A stretch of 64,000 nt of DNA from Limanda limanda. Taxonomy: Eukaryota; Chordata; Actinopteri; Pleuronectiformes; Pleuronectidae. Shown here piece by piece: positions 56,089-64,000 of the stretch; position 1 is the stretch's first letter; each line of letters begins with the position of its first letter. The notes under the pieces are model-generated. The model was not told the DNA's origin. It ran no database searches and was given only the letters and a program-made list of their open reading frames with translations. The position numbers were made by a program, and so were the translations under genes. The stretch covers positions 434,001 through 498,000 of the forward strand of contig NW_026870568.1 of the NCBI RefSeq assembly GCF_963576545.1, in the 5' to 3' direction.

Positions 56089-56154
<66 letters not shown>
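55740..56154. repeat. Diverged ~200-bp tandem duplication inside the LTR
   Basis: 55740-55940 and 55941-56154 align in order: AAATAAAGTTA, GTTATT(C/T)AATGATT, TTAACAA, CATATTTCAAAG or ATATTTCAAAGG, AACAGCAGC, CTTATCACAATT, then a TGTGTG-rich tail. The copies are clearly diverged, so the duplication predates this insertion. The second copy ends in the long TG tract. Confidence 0.8.
56093..56154 (+). repeat. (TG)31 microsatellite
   Basis: 62 bp of uninterrupted TG. The matching tract in the other LTR is 60 bp (61739-61798). Pure alternating TG can adopt Z-DNA, and one unit of slippage since insertion explains the LTR length difference. Confidence 0.97.
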
Positions 56155-56158
<4 letters not shown>

Positions 56159-56194
56159 AGAGAGAAAAAGAAGGGGGGTGGCGATGACGCGTAG

Positions 56195-56394
56195 TGACAT
56201 CACATCTAAGATGGAGGCCGATCATGATTCGTGGAATCAAGGCCTAAAAACTCTCAAAATGGCGGATTGACTACAAAACAAGATGGCGGAGCCGTTATGA
56301 ATTTAGAGCCAGGATGGGAGGAGAGAGAGAGCGGAGGCGTGGCAATAATAGACTCAAAATGGTGGGTTTAACTTAACGTTATCCAAAATGGAGA
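56195..56394 (+). promoter_or_regulatory. Putative CRE/YY1 motif cluster in the LTR
   Basis: On the + strand: TGACATCA (56195-56202, CRE/ATF-like), then AAGATGGAGGC (56208), CAAAATGGCGG (56255), CAAGATGGCGG (56279), CAAAATGGTGG (56355) and CAAAATGGAGA (56384). CAAGATGGCGG matches the well-known YY1 consensus core; the others are one- or two-base variants. YY1 sites occur in several retroviral LTRs and in LINE-1 promoters. The same cluster is in the second LTR (about 61841-62038). Function is inferred from motif density only. Confidence 0.55.
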
Positions 56395-56558
56395 ATATGT
56401 TAATGACACCATGTGGCCGGAGCGCACACTGGTGGTCGTCACATGAATTACACAACGGAAATTTTAGACAAAGAGAATTCTTATCTCTGCTTGGCTTTGG
56501 GGCCGAATGGTTTCCAGATGTGTTCAGCCTCTCTAAGCATAGATTTAACTATGTGACA

Positions 56559-56583
56559 TGACCTGTATTATAAATACAGGTCA
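56559..56583. promoter_or_regulatory. Palindrome centred on a TATA-like sequence
   Basis: Perfect 11-bp arms TGACCTGTATT and AATACAGGTCA around ATA. The + strand reads TATAAATA (56569-56576); the - strand, which is the coding direction of the element, reads TATTTATA. The arms also end in TGACCT/AGGTCA, the nuclear-receptor half-site. It could serve as a core promoter in either or both directions. Second copy: 62203-62227. Confidence 0.5.
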
Positions 56584-56610
56584 GGAGTGTGTATAGGTCG
56601 GTTTAGAAGG

Positions 56611-56630
56611 AGAGAGAGAGAGAGAGAGAG
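56611..56630 (+). repeat. (AG)10 microsatellite in the LTR
   Basis: Twenty bases of AG downstream of the TATA palindrome. The same length is present in the second LTR (near 62255-62274). Confidence 0.9.
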
Positions 56631-56835
56631 AACATGAGAAAACATGTAAGGAGAGTCCAAAGAAGCTCTTAAAAACACCGTCAGAAACAAGTTACATTTA
56701 CTTTACCGCTCAGCACTCAAACGGCGTTGTGTGCTGAAGTCTGACGGTAAAATCTCTGTAAGGTTCTTCAGACGGGAACGAGTGCAACCGGGGATGTTTA
56801 GTCACGGCGCTTAAAAACTGTGGCACAAGGCCGTA

Positions 56836-56855
56836 ACCGGAAATGAACCGGAAGT
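56836..56855 (+). promoter_or_regulatory. Tandem ETS/GABP-like motifs in the LTR
   Basis: ACCGGAAAT at 56836 and ACCGGAAGT at 56847, 11 bp apart and about one helical turn, in the same orientation. The second matches the GABP/ETS consensus exactly. Present also in the other LTR. Confidence 0.45.
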
Positions 56856-57727
56856 AGCCGAATCGTCGTGGCTAAACAATGAGACACGGAGATCCCACAC
56901 ACAAATACACTCAAATATTAAACAATATGCTACGTATCAAAACTAACATCTGCCCAGACAACATAAGCCTCTTACTGTGACCGTGATTTCGTGGGTTGCA
57001 TGCGACTTGGCGCGAATCCCCGGAGGTTCAGTGAATCGCTTGAAGTTTCTCAGACGGGCTCTCGTGAGCACCGCAGCTGGGCCGGAGCCGATCCGTTGTG
57101 CTCCGTGGCGAGATGAGGTTTCGTCTTCTTCTGCAGCAGCGGAGATCGTGCTGCCTCACAGGGACGTTCGGGTCTAGTCGCCTCCTTAGTTACTGAGTCG
57201 TGTGGTTAGACCTCTTGAGGTCAGAAAACAACTTGAGCAGCGTGGAAAGGAAGATGACAAAGAGAGTCTCTTAAAAATACCGAGTTAACTAGTAGAACCC
57301 CGGAGGGGTTCTGTTGTCGCTTGGGCATCTGAGTGAAGAGAGAAATATTTCTGGGAGCAGAGGGGTTTTGTTCTACCTGGGAGGTACCTGCCCCCCTGGA
57401 GGAGGGGTCAAGGGTCAGTGTTGCCCTCAGCCAATTAGATGTCAGGGTCCCGACCTTAGTGGGCGGGGATTCGACCTCAGTGGGCGTTTCAGAGTCTCAT
57501 TTGGGTTTTTGCAGAGCGGCCTGCAACATCTCCCCACCAGGCCCTGCTGGAGGGGGGGCACAGTGGGGGTTCAGGACATGCTTCCCCCACCAAGGCGAGG
57601 CTCCAGGCTGTCTAGAGAAGGTGTGAATTAAGACTGAAACTGGTTGAACTGGTTTCAGCTGGGCCTTGTAGGCCTCAAGTATTTACAACCTATTGTTTGA
57701 TGGTCACTCAGGACCTCACCCCCAACA

Positions 57728-57738
57728 ATCCCCCTTTG
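57728..57738 (-). other. Polypurine tract
   Basis: Read on the - strand, AAAGGGGGAT directly precedes the LTR start TGTTGGGGG. This is the expected form and position of the plus-strand DNA primer of a retroelement, and it fixes the element as - strand. Confidence 0.85.
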
Positions 57739-58286
57739 GTCTGAAAAGTGGGTCGTGGCCCGGTTTCCAGGGCACACTAGGGTCGAGAGTCCATAATCCA
57801 TGTGAGGTAATCCTTGAGTGGAGTTGAAGCATTGAAAGTTAGTTCATCATGAGGCAGAGATGCATAAATGTCTTTGAGGAATGGGTCTAAACAGAGAGAG
57901 GTAATTGTCTGGGCAGACAGGAACTAAATAACATATATTCTAAAACACGGCGCACATTTTCAATTTCACATCATGCTTATCGGCAGTTATTGTTAACATA
58001 CCAATGAATTTCGGTGAAGAGTGAAACGAAAGAAAAGTGGAAAAAGGAACAGAAGAAAATGTTTGAGTAGGTGCTGGTGTTTTGAAATAAACATGTGCGT
58101 TATTCTGTCAAACCAAAACATTTAGAACAGCGAGTCACGTTCTGTTGTTCGCTAATCTGTGAATATATGGTAAATCCTATTTCTAGGGTTGCAAATCTAC
58201 AGATATTGAAATTGCACTGCCAAGACTGAATTGCCAAGTGTACCCGTGAGGGCTGCACAACCGTAGTGGTAACGACTTCAAAATCC
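57739..58286. other. Interior 3' region without recognisable gene
   Basis: About 550 bp between the polypurine tract and the last gag-like frame. I see no reading frame of note in the coding direction and no env-like signal or membrane segment. Probably untranslated or decayed remainder. Confidence 0.6.
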
Positions 58287-58520
58287 TCAATGAGGTCTAA
58301 GGAGGTTCACTACTTGAACTACGTTATACAATTTACTGACAGAGGGTCTAAAGCATGCAACTATTGATGGAGTGAGTGGTTTGAGCGGTCTTTGTTTTAA
58401 AATTGGGATTTCTTCCCCCCCCCTTTCAGGTGTGGAGGTGAGAGGGGGTTTCTGGCAGCGCCTCGGTCCTTCCCAGTCATTGAAGTCATCTTTAGGAGTG
58501 GAGAAGGAGGGCAACTGCTT
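58287..58520 (-). other. Open frame continuing past the gag UAG
   Basis: Directly after the UAG at 58523-58521 the same frame stays open for 77 more codons. Composition is proline- and charge-rich (early residues include PKDDFNDWEG). I do not recognise a protease or other pol domain. It could be the start of a lost pol frame, or chance. Confidence 0.3.
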
Positions 58521-59840
58521 CTAGTTTCGCCAACGGGGTTCAGTGTCTGGTCTCTTAGGGGAGCCTGGAGGAACACGTGGCACAATGTCTCTCATTGCTT
58601 CATCCACACATCTCCGTATTAATTCCTCTGTGCCAGGATGCATCCCATGTGTTGGATTTCGGTCACCCTCACTATACTCCTGGTATTGATGAGGTTTCCT
58701 TTGGTTACAGCCCCTACTTCTCTGTGGAGAGGGATTCAGGTGCTGAGGTCGAAACTGTTTGTGGGGCTGGTTGAAATCCTCACCCCCTTGGTTTTGAGGG
58801 GCACCCTGTTGGAAGGGTCGTTGTTTCTGGTTCTCTTTGCTGGGGTTCATCTTGGCGTGGGGAAAGTTGTCATCTTCCAGCGCCGGGTCCACATTGAGTT
58901 GGACTTGAACTGCCAGAACCACGGTGTCGTCTTCGTTAAACCCTCGGTTGTCTGGGTCGAAGCGATAAATGTCTTTTCAAGGGGCTCTTGCCGCCGGTTG
59001 CGGATTTCCTCTCTTTGAGGGGGTGCTGAGTCATCAGTGTCTTTTGACTCGAATGTGCCACGGTACTCATCTTCGTGGCCACCATCTCTTGCACCGGGGG
59101 TGGAGGACCATCCAGGACGCGACCGTGAGTCATGGTGCGCCTCTGCCTGAGTGGCAGACTGGGAATCTCCTTCAGCCCTCCAGGACGGATTCCTTCCGTC
59201 GTCGTGATGTGGATCAGCATGGCTCCGTGCAGGATGTGTTCCTTCTGGCTGGAGTGGATGCTGTGTGTCCGCTGGACAGGCATTTGATGTTGCCTCATAG
59301 CGGTCGCAGGTCACTGCACGTCTAGGGGTTGAGTCCTGCTCCCCCTTTGGTGTTGAGTGGGTCGGAGCGGTGGACTGCTGGGTGTGTCTGGCTCTCCAGA
59401 GCAAAGCTCCCTCTGCATGAGGGTTGTGGAGCTGTGCTCGCAGCTGTTCTCCCAGTGTCTCTGCTCTGCTGGCTCCACCGGGAATGACGTCAGCTCCTGG
59501 CCCTGTCATCAGGGATATCAGCTCGAGGGGGGGGCAGCTCCGTTTGACTGTGCCCCCCTTTCTGCTGACCTTTGACCTGCGCATGCTCCTGCACCGCCTG
59601 GTCCTGTTCTTTGCGGGTCTCGATGATATGCCGCAGGTAGGAGTTTTTCTCCTGCTCCGCTCGACATGCTGCTTGCATGGCTCTGAGCGCCTTCGCATGT
59701 TCTTGGGTCTGCAGCTCGGCTCTCTGCTGGTAGAGGAGTGTCAGTTGACCCAGAGCATGGGGTATTTTCAGATGCGGGCCAGTGGGGTTGATGAGTGCAT
59801 GGACAGTTCTTGATCTTTCGATCGCAGGTACTTTAATCAT
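58521..59840 (-). pseudogene. gag: Broken gag-like gene of the LTR element
   Basis: The ATG at 59840 is chosen over an upstream GTG because this is a eukaryotic element; position -3 is A. The first ~115 codons (to 59490) include a predicted coiled coil, about residues 30-90, rich in Q, E, A and L. The reading then continues better in a second frame (about 59530-58990), which is charged, H/R/D/E/P-rich and low complexity. It continues in the first frame again (about 58970-58521), ending in a Q/N/P/R-rich basic tail and UAG. The first shift coincides with an 8-base G run (59527-59534, + strand); the second lies near 58970-58990. There is no CCHC zinc knuckle. It occupies the gag position after the leader. 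Identification as gag rests on position and composition, not on a recognised family. Sequencing error at the homopolymer is possible. Confidence 0.6.
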
Positions 59841-59853
59841 ACTCACTCAATTC

Positions 59854-59860
59854 ACTCACC
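59854..59860 (-). promoter_or_regulatory. Candidate splice donor at the end of the leader
   Basis: The - strand reads GGTGAGT, a near-perfect 5' splice-site consensus (G|GTGAGT), about 14 nt before the gag ATG. A major splice donor between the primer-binding site and gag is usual in retroviruses. No matching acceptor was identified. Confidence 0.35.
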
Positions 59861-60121
59861 GCATCATTAGAAAAAAAATTACTCAGACTGGCTACAGTCT
59901 CTAATAGGACCTCTGGTCCTGAGGGAGCACTTGCCCCACGGTGTTACATGCTACTCATCTTCTGAGTGCGAAAAGGCACCTGGTGGACTGCTCACGCTTG
60001 CTTAGAAAAAGTGGGTAAAACACTTAATTAAAAAAACTACACAACAAGATGCACAGGTGAGCTTCACCCTGTGTCTATAAAGTGTCAATGAAGGATAGCT
60101 CGGTGGCTCAATCCTTAAGAC

Positions 60122-60140
60122 CTAGTTGTTCAACAACTAG
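60122..60140. other. Perfect 9-bp palindrome in the leader
   Basis: CTAGTTGTT-C-AACAACTAG. It lies about 0.7 kb downstream of the primer-binding site in the coding direction, next to repeated ACTAGTCTC segments. It would form a stable stem, or a self-complementary kissing site, in genomic RNA. A role in dimerisation or packaging is only a guess from position. Confidence 0.6.
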
Positions 60141-60233
60141 TCTCCTCAAAACTAGTCTCTCAAATCTAGTTTGTCTCCTTAAGATCAAAAACATGCAGAA
60201 AATCTCCTATAAAAATTACCAACTACTGAAACG

Positions 60234-60685
60234 CAGTCAGCAACCAACCAAAGTTACACAAAAGTCTGCTTAGCAAAGGGAATTAAGAATAAAGAAAATT
60301 CAAAGAGAAATTAGTTTCGAACCTATGTCTCTCTTCAAAAATTTAATCATAATTATTGTGCATTGAGATGACACAACCACTTATATGCTGGAAGCAACCA
60401 ACCACGGATACACAAGGCACTAGTATACCTGCTTGGGACAGGTGCAAAGGGATTACAATAAAAATTTTCAAAGAGAAATAAATTCCTAGAATTATTTTTC
60501 TCTTTTCTTAAATTATTTATGATTCTTGTGCCTCGAGAACACAACCACCGATTGCAATCTGCAGCCAATTACGGATACACCAGGCACTGGTAAACCGGTT
60601 TGGTAAAAGTTCAAATGAATTAAAAATAAAACTTTGCAAAGAAGAATAAATTTCCAAAATTATTTTCTTCTTCAACAACGAATCA
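60234..60685. repeat. Three diverged ~150-170-bp tandem repeats in the leader
   Basis: Copies start near 60234, 60385 and 60553. Each has, in order, a GCAACCAA/GCAGCCAA motif, GATACAC or TTACAC, an ACCTGCTTGG or ACCGGTTTGG type segment, AAAGGGA/AAATGAATTA, AATAAA, TTCAAAGAGAAAT-like, and a pyrimidine-rich TTCTCTTTTCTT or TTCTTCTTC end; the first two copies continue with ATTGTGC or CTTGTGC. The copies are diverged, unlike the LTRs, so they are older than this insertion. Confidence 0.7.
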
Positions 60686-60834
60686 TGATCAATACCAAAT
60701 GAGAGAAAGCAAAAGTTTTGAAAAAAATCAAACTTTCAAAAAAATTTAAATTTTTCAAAAAAATTAAATTTCTGGGAAAAAAAAAAGAATCTGGATTATT
60801 GTACACAGTATTATGATACAGCTGGAGTTAGATC

Positions 60835-60852
60835 GCCTCACAGGGGGCACCA
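60835..60852 (-). other. Primer-binding site, elongator tRNA-Met-like
   Basis: Starting four nucleotides inside the 5' LTR, the - strand reads TGGTGCCCCCTGTGAGGC. From memory, the complement of the 3' end of vertebrate elongator tRNA-Met is TGGTGCCCCGTGTGAGG, one mismatch over 17 bases. The initiator tRNA used by many Ty3-type elements has a different end. Position and TGG start are decisive for the site; the tRNA identity is from recall. Confidence 0.75.
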
Positions 60853-60856
60853 TTTA

Positions 60857-61734
60857 TGTTGTGCAATAGGAGTAGACTTGACGTTGGCTAATTATTAATA
60901 ATCATGAAATAGGATTATTAAAATAATAAAAATTATCTATCAAAAATAATTAAATTATTAATTGAAGATGATCAGTAATCAAATAACAATAAAACCACTA
61001 ATGAGAAAATAGGAATTATCAATTAGAAAGTACAAGCTGTCAATTAACAATGATAAGGTTATCAACCAAGAATAATGAAAATAATTAGTCTAAAACAATA
61101 AAATTATCAATTTAAGAATAATACTATCTATATTAATAATTGAGAAAGGGGGGGCACCACCCTGGTTACCAGGGACCAACGATGTCAAGCTATAATTATC
61201 AGTCTCATAATGATAAATGTCAAATTAATAATGTCAATATTTTAATATTAACGATTACTTAATAAACAGTGAAGGCTTCTAAGTTCGAGCACAGGCGATC
61301 ATAATCCAGCTGCAATCACATACATATGCACAAATAATCACAGACTACAGATACTTTAATTACAAAAGTATTTATTAAAAAGGGGAAATAAAGTTATAAT
61401 GTTATTCAATGATTTATCATTTTAACAAGCTCCAATATTTCAAAGGTAAACACAGCAGCAGCACTTATCACAATTCAGAAAATACATGGACAACCTGCGG
61501 TCTACCTATGTATGTCTGTCTCTATGTGTGTGTGTGTCTGTGTCAAAGTGTCTCTCTGTGTGTGTGTGTCTATGTGTGTGTGTGTGAAATAAAGTTAGTG
61601 TTATTTAATGATTCATCATCTTAACAAACTCCCATATTTCAAAGATAACAACAGCAGCTTATCACAATTTAGAACACGCATGTAACCTCTGGTCCATCTA
61701 TGTGTCTCTGTGTGTGTGTGTCTGTCTGTGTCTA

Positions 61735-61802
<68 letters not shown>

Positions 61803-63371
61803 AGAGAGAAAAAGAAGGGGGGTGGCGATGACGCGTAGTGACATCACATCTAAGATGGAGGCCGATCATGATTCGTGGAATCAAGGCCTAAAAACTCTCA
61901 AAATGGCGGATTGACTACAAAACAAGATGGCGGAGCCGTTATGAATTTAGAGCCAGGATGGGAGGAGAGAGAGAGCGGAGGCGTGGCAATAATAGACTCA
62001 AAATGGTGGGTTTAACTTAACGTTATCCAAAATGGAGAATATGTTAATGACACCATGTGGCCGGAGCGCACACTGGTGGTCGTCACATGAATTACACAAC
62101 GGAAATTTTAGACAAAGAGAATTCTTATCTCTGCTTGGCTTTGGGGCCGAATGGTTTCCAGATGTGTTCAGCCTCTCTAAGCATAGATTTAACTATGTGA
62201 CATGACCTGTATTATAAATACAGGTCAGGAGTGTGTATAGGTCGGTTTAGAAGGAGAGAGAGAGAGAGAGAGAGAACATGAGAAAACATGTAAGGAGAGT
62301 CCAAAGAAGCTCTTAAAAACACCGTCAGAAACAAGTTACATTTACTTTACCGCTCAGCACTCAAACGGCGTTGTGTGCTGAAGTCTGACGGTAAAATCTC
62401 TGTAAGGTTCTTCAGACGGGAACGAGTGCAACCGGGGATGTTTAGTCACGGCGCTTAAAAACTGTGGCACAAGGCCGTAACCGGAAATGAACCGGAAGTA
62501 GCCGAATCGTCGTGGCTAAACAATGAGACACGGAGATCCCACACACAAATACACTCAAATATTAAACAATATGCTACGTATCAAAACTAACATCTGCCCA
62601 GACAACATAAGCCTCTTACTGTGACCGTGATTTCGTGGGTTGCATGCGACTTGGCGCGAATCCCCGGAGGTTCAGTGAATCGCTTGAAGTTTCTCAGACG
62701 GGCTCTCGTGAGCACCGCAGCTGGGCCGGAGCCGATCCGTTGTGCTCCGTGGCGAGATGAGGTTTCGTCTTCTTCTGCAGCAGCGGAGATCGTGCTGCCT
62801 CACAGGGACGTTCGGGTCTAGTCGCCTCCTTAGTTACTGAGTCGTGTGGTTAGACCTCTTGAGGTCAGAAAACAACTTGAGCAGCGTGGAAAGGAAGATG
62901 ACAAAGAGAGTCTCTTAAAAATACCGAGTTAACTAGTAGAACCCCGGAGGGGTTCTGTTGTCGCTTGGGCATCTGAGTGAAGAGAGAAATATTTCTGGGA
63001 GCAGAGGGGTTTTGTTCTACCTGGGAGGTACCTGCCCCCCTGGAGGAGGGGTCAAGGGTCAGTGTTGCCCTCAGCCAATTAGATGTCAGGGTCCCGACCT
63101 TAGTGGGCGGGGATTCGACCTCAGTGGGCGTTTCAGAGTCTCATTTGGGTTTTTGCAGAGCGGCCTGCAACATCTCCCCACCAGGCCCTGCTGGAGGGGG
63201 GGCACAGTGGGGGTTCAGGACATGCTTCCCCCACCAAGGCGAGGCTCCAGGCTGTCTAGAGAAGGTGTGAATTAAGACTGAAACTGGTTGAACTGGTTTC
63301 AGCTGGGCCTTGTAGGCCTCAAGTATTTACAACCTATTGTTTGATGGTCACTCAGGACCTCACCCCCAACA
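60857..63371 (-). repeat. 5' LTR of the element (2515 bp; - strand)
   Basis: Next to the primer-binding site, hence the 5' LTR. By eye it differs from the other LTR only by C at 61418 (A at 55772) and by 30 instead of 31 TG units (61739-61798). The 2-bp length difference is fully explained by that TG unit. It carries the same putative regulatory motifs as the other LTR; the 25-bp TATA palindrome lies at 62203-62227. At about 2.5 kb it is unusually long for a retroviral LTR. Confidence 0.9.
61739..61798 (+). repeat. (TG)30 microsatellite
   Basis: 60 bp of uninterrupted TG in the 5' LTR, the counterpart of the tract at 56093. Confidence 0.97.
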
Positions 63372-63375
63372 AAGG
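63372..63375. other. Target-site duplication, right copy (AAGG)
   Basis: AAGG follows the terminal CAACA, and Sat-II resumes as AAGGCATATCTCCC. Joining the flanks with one AAGG gives a normal Sat-II monomer boundary, as seen intact near 48186. Confidence 0.85.
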
Positions 63376-63589
63376 CATATCTCCCTGTTTCCAGCGCTTT
63401 TCTGACACTGGAGCTGATATGTGATGAAAAAGTCAAAATGTTAACCATTGCTTCCAAAAAAGGCTTATGTCCCTGTTTCCAGCGCTTTTCTGACACTTAG
63501 GCTGATATGTGATGAAAAAGTCAAAATGTTAACCATTGCTTCCAAAAAAGGCTTATCTCCCTGTTTCCAGCGCTTTTCTGACACTTGGG
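63376..63589 (+). repeat. Sat-II continuation right of the LTR element
   Basis: About two and a half alpha monomers. The order (GACACTGGAGC monomer, then a GACACTTAGGC monomer with GCTTATGTCCC, then GCTTATCTCCCTG with GACACTTGGG) matches 48190-48397 of HOR copy 2, including the missing beta monomer. It stops abruptly after GACACTTGGG. Confidence 0.9.
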
Positions 63590-64000
63590 AAGAGTAGTGT
63601 TACAGAATATAAAAAGGCTCTCCACAAAGCAAGAGCTGCCTATTACTCAAAACTAATAGAAGAGAATAAAAACAACCCCAGGTTTCTCTTCAGCACTGTA
63701 GCCAGGCTGACAGAGAGTCACACCTCCACCGAACCCAGTATTCCTCGATCCCTAAATTGCAATATCTTTATGACCTTTTTTAATGATAAAATTCTAACTA
63801 TTAGAAATAAAATCAATCATCTCCTGCCCTCAATTGGCACTAATACCCTCCCAACAATAGAGATCTCAGAAACGGCTGAGAATCCTTCCCATTATTTAGA
63901 CAGCTTCTCTCTGATCACCCGTGATCAGTTTACCAAAATAGTCTCAGGTTCTAAACCAACAACCTGTATTTTAGATCCGATTCCAACTAAATTACTTAAA
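63590..64000 (+). mobile_element. 5'-truncated LINE (L2/CR1-like) ORF2 fragment, runs off the window
   Basis: An open frame from 63593 to the last base (136 codons, no stop), starting in mid-protein without a start codon. Residues include [35 protein letters not shown] and [10 protein letters not shown]. This is the linker between endonuclease and reverse transcriptase in fish L2/CR1-type LINEs; the FFNDK and LDPIPT blocks are characteristic. The catalytic reverse-transcriptase motifs would lie beyond the window. The 5' side abuts Sat-II directly. The frame is undamaged in the part seen, so the copy may be young, though truncated. Exact clade (L2, CR1, Rex-like) is uncertain. Confidence 0.8.

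Larger units (their letters stand above)
55211..57727 (-). repeat. 3' LTR of the element (2517 bp; - strand)
   Basis: Starts TGTTGTGC and ends CCCCCAACA on the + strand, with 5-bp inverted ends. It abuts the polypurine tract at 57728. Notable contents are an AT-rich first 700 bp, an inverted repeat CCCTGGT-T-ACCAGGG (55514-55528), a diverged ~200-bp internal tandem duplication, TG and GA microsatellites, a putative CRE/YY1 cluster, a palindromic TATA region and an ETS pair. Near-identity with the 5' LTR means a very recent insertion or a recent conversion. Confidence 0.9.
59861..60834 (-). other. Leader region between primer-binding site and gag
   Basis: About 970 bp, AT-rich, without a convincing reading frame. 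It contains the three tandem repeats and the palindrome listed separately, plus A-rich tracts beside the primer-binding site (about 60710-60786). Unusually long for a retroviral leader. Confidence 0.7.
55211..63371 (-). mobile_element. Young non-autonomous LTR element (endogenous-retrovirus-like), coded on the - strand
   Basis: An 8161-bp insertion with two nearly identical LTRs and a 3130-bp interior. Direction is set by three signals read on the - strand: a primer-binding site 4 nt inside the 60857-63371 LTR, a polypurine tract abutting the 55211-57727 LTR, and a gag-like reading frame between them. AAGG flanks both ends (55207-55210 and 63372-63375). LTR ends are TGTTG ... CAACA. No protease (DTG/DSG), reverse transcriptase (YxDD) or integrase motif could be found in any frame of the interior, so this copy depends on enzymes from elsewhere. 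Long LTRs with a coding-poor interior resemble LARD-type derivatives in architecture. The family is unknown to me. The 4-bp duplication suits gamma/epsilon-retrovirus-like elements, and a gag without zinc knuckles would also suit spuma-like elements. Confidence 0.9.

Noticed and set aside
55763..56270. Small reading frames in the TG-rich part of the LTR
   Set aside because: Products are valine/cysteine or threonine/histidine repeats from the TG microsatellite and are mirrored on both strands.
56977..57631. + strand frames of 66-105 codons within the LTR (also 62621-63275)
   Set aside because: Antisense to the element, no recognisable domain, proline/glycine-rich low complexity. LTR identity explains why both copies carry them.
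55211..57727. Two independent solo LTRs
   Set aside because: The primer site, polypurine tract, interior and a single AAGG pair flanking the whole unit show one complete insertion.
58577..59813. + strand frames of 65-129 codons in the element interior
   Set aside because: They overlap the - strand gag-like frame. Direction is fixed by the polypurine tract and primer site, so these are shadows.
57728..60856. Hidden pol or env in the element interior
   Set aside because: No DTG/DSG, YxDD, HHCC or membrane-segment signals seen in any frame, and the interior is too short for a full pol.

Overview
The window looks like vertebrate, most likely teleost fish, satellite heterochromatin next to a chromosome end. 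The reasons are TTAGGG-type telomere units inside the first satellite, a fish-style L2/CR1-like LINE reading frame at the right edge, and a retrovirus-like LTR element. I found no host protein-coding gene and no RNA gene. All assignments come from reading the sequence by eye; no database or alignment program was used.

Region 1 (1-32763) is Sat-I, a head-to-tail array of two related monomers. Monomer A is 163 bp, or 157 bp with one fewer telomere unit, and carries two or three CCCTAA units always on the + strand. Monomer B is 155 bp and shares two blocks with A, but has an unrelated module where A has the telomere block. The left 26 kb is rich in A runs and in 1-4.5 kb segmental duplications. 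The right 6.7 kb is mainly AB and ABB units with many private variants. The strand of the telomere units suggests the telomere lies to the left.

Region 2 (32764-55210, resuming 63372-63589) is Sat-II, an unrelated ~89-bp satellite with alternating subfamilies (dimer ~178 bp) organised into ~7-kb higher-order repeats. It joins Sat-I directly at an AGC microhomology.

Region 3 (55211-63371) is a complete, very young LTR element inserted in Sat-II and coded on the - strand. Its ~2.5-kb LTRs appear to differ by one base and one TG unit. It has a 4-bp target duplication (AAGG), a primer-binding site resembling elongator tRNA-Met, a polypurine tract, and a 3.1-kb interior with only a broken gag-like reading frame. 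No protease, reverse transcriptase or integrase is visible, so it was probably mobilised in trans.

Region 4 (63590-64000) is a 5'-truncated LINE ORF2 fragment on the + strand, open to the window edge.

Nothing here works as a gene system. The interest lies in the satellite structure (a telomere-bearing satellite abutting a nucleosome-sized HOR satellite) and in the young non-autonomous LTR element, whose long LTR carries a dense set of putative YY1, CRE and ETS motifs.
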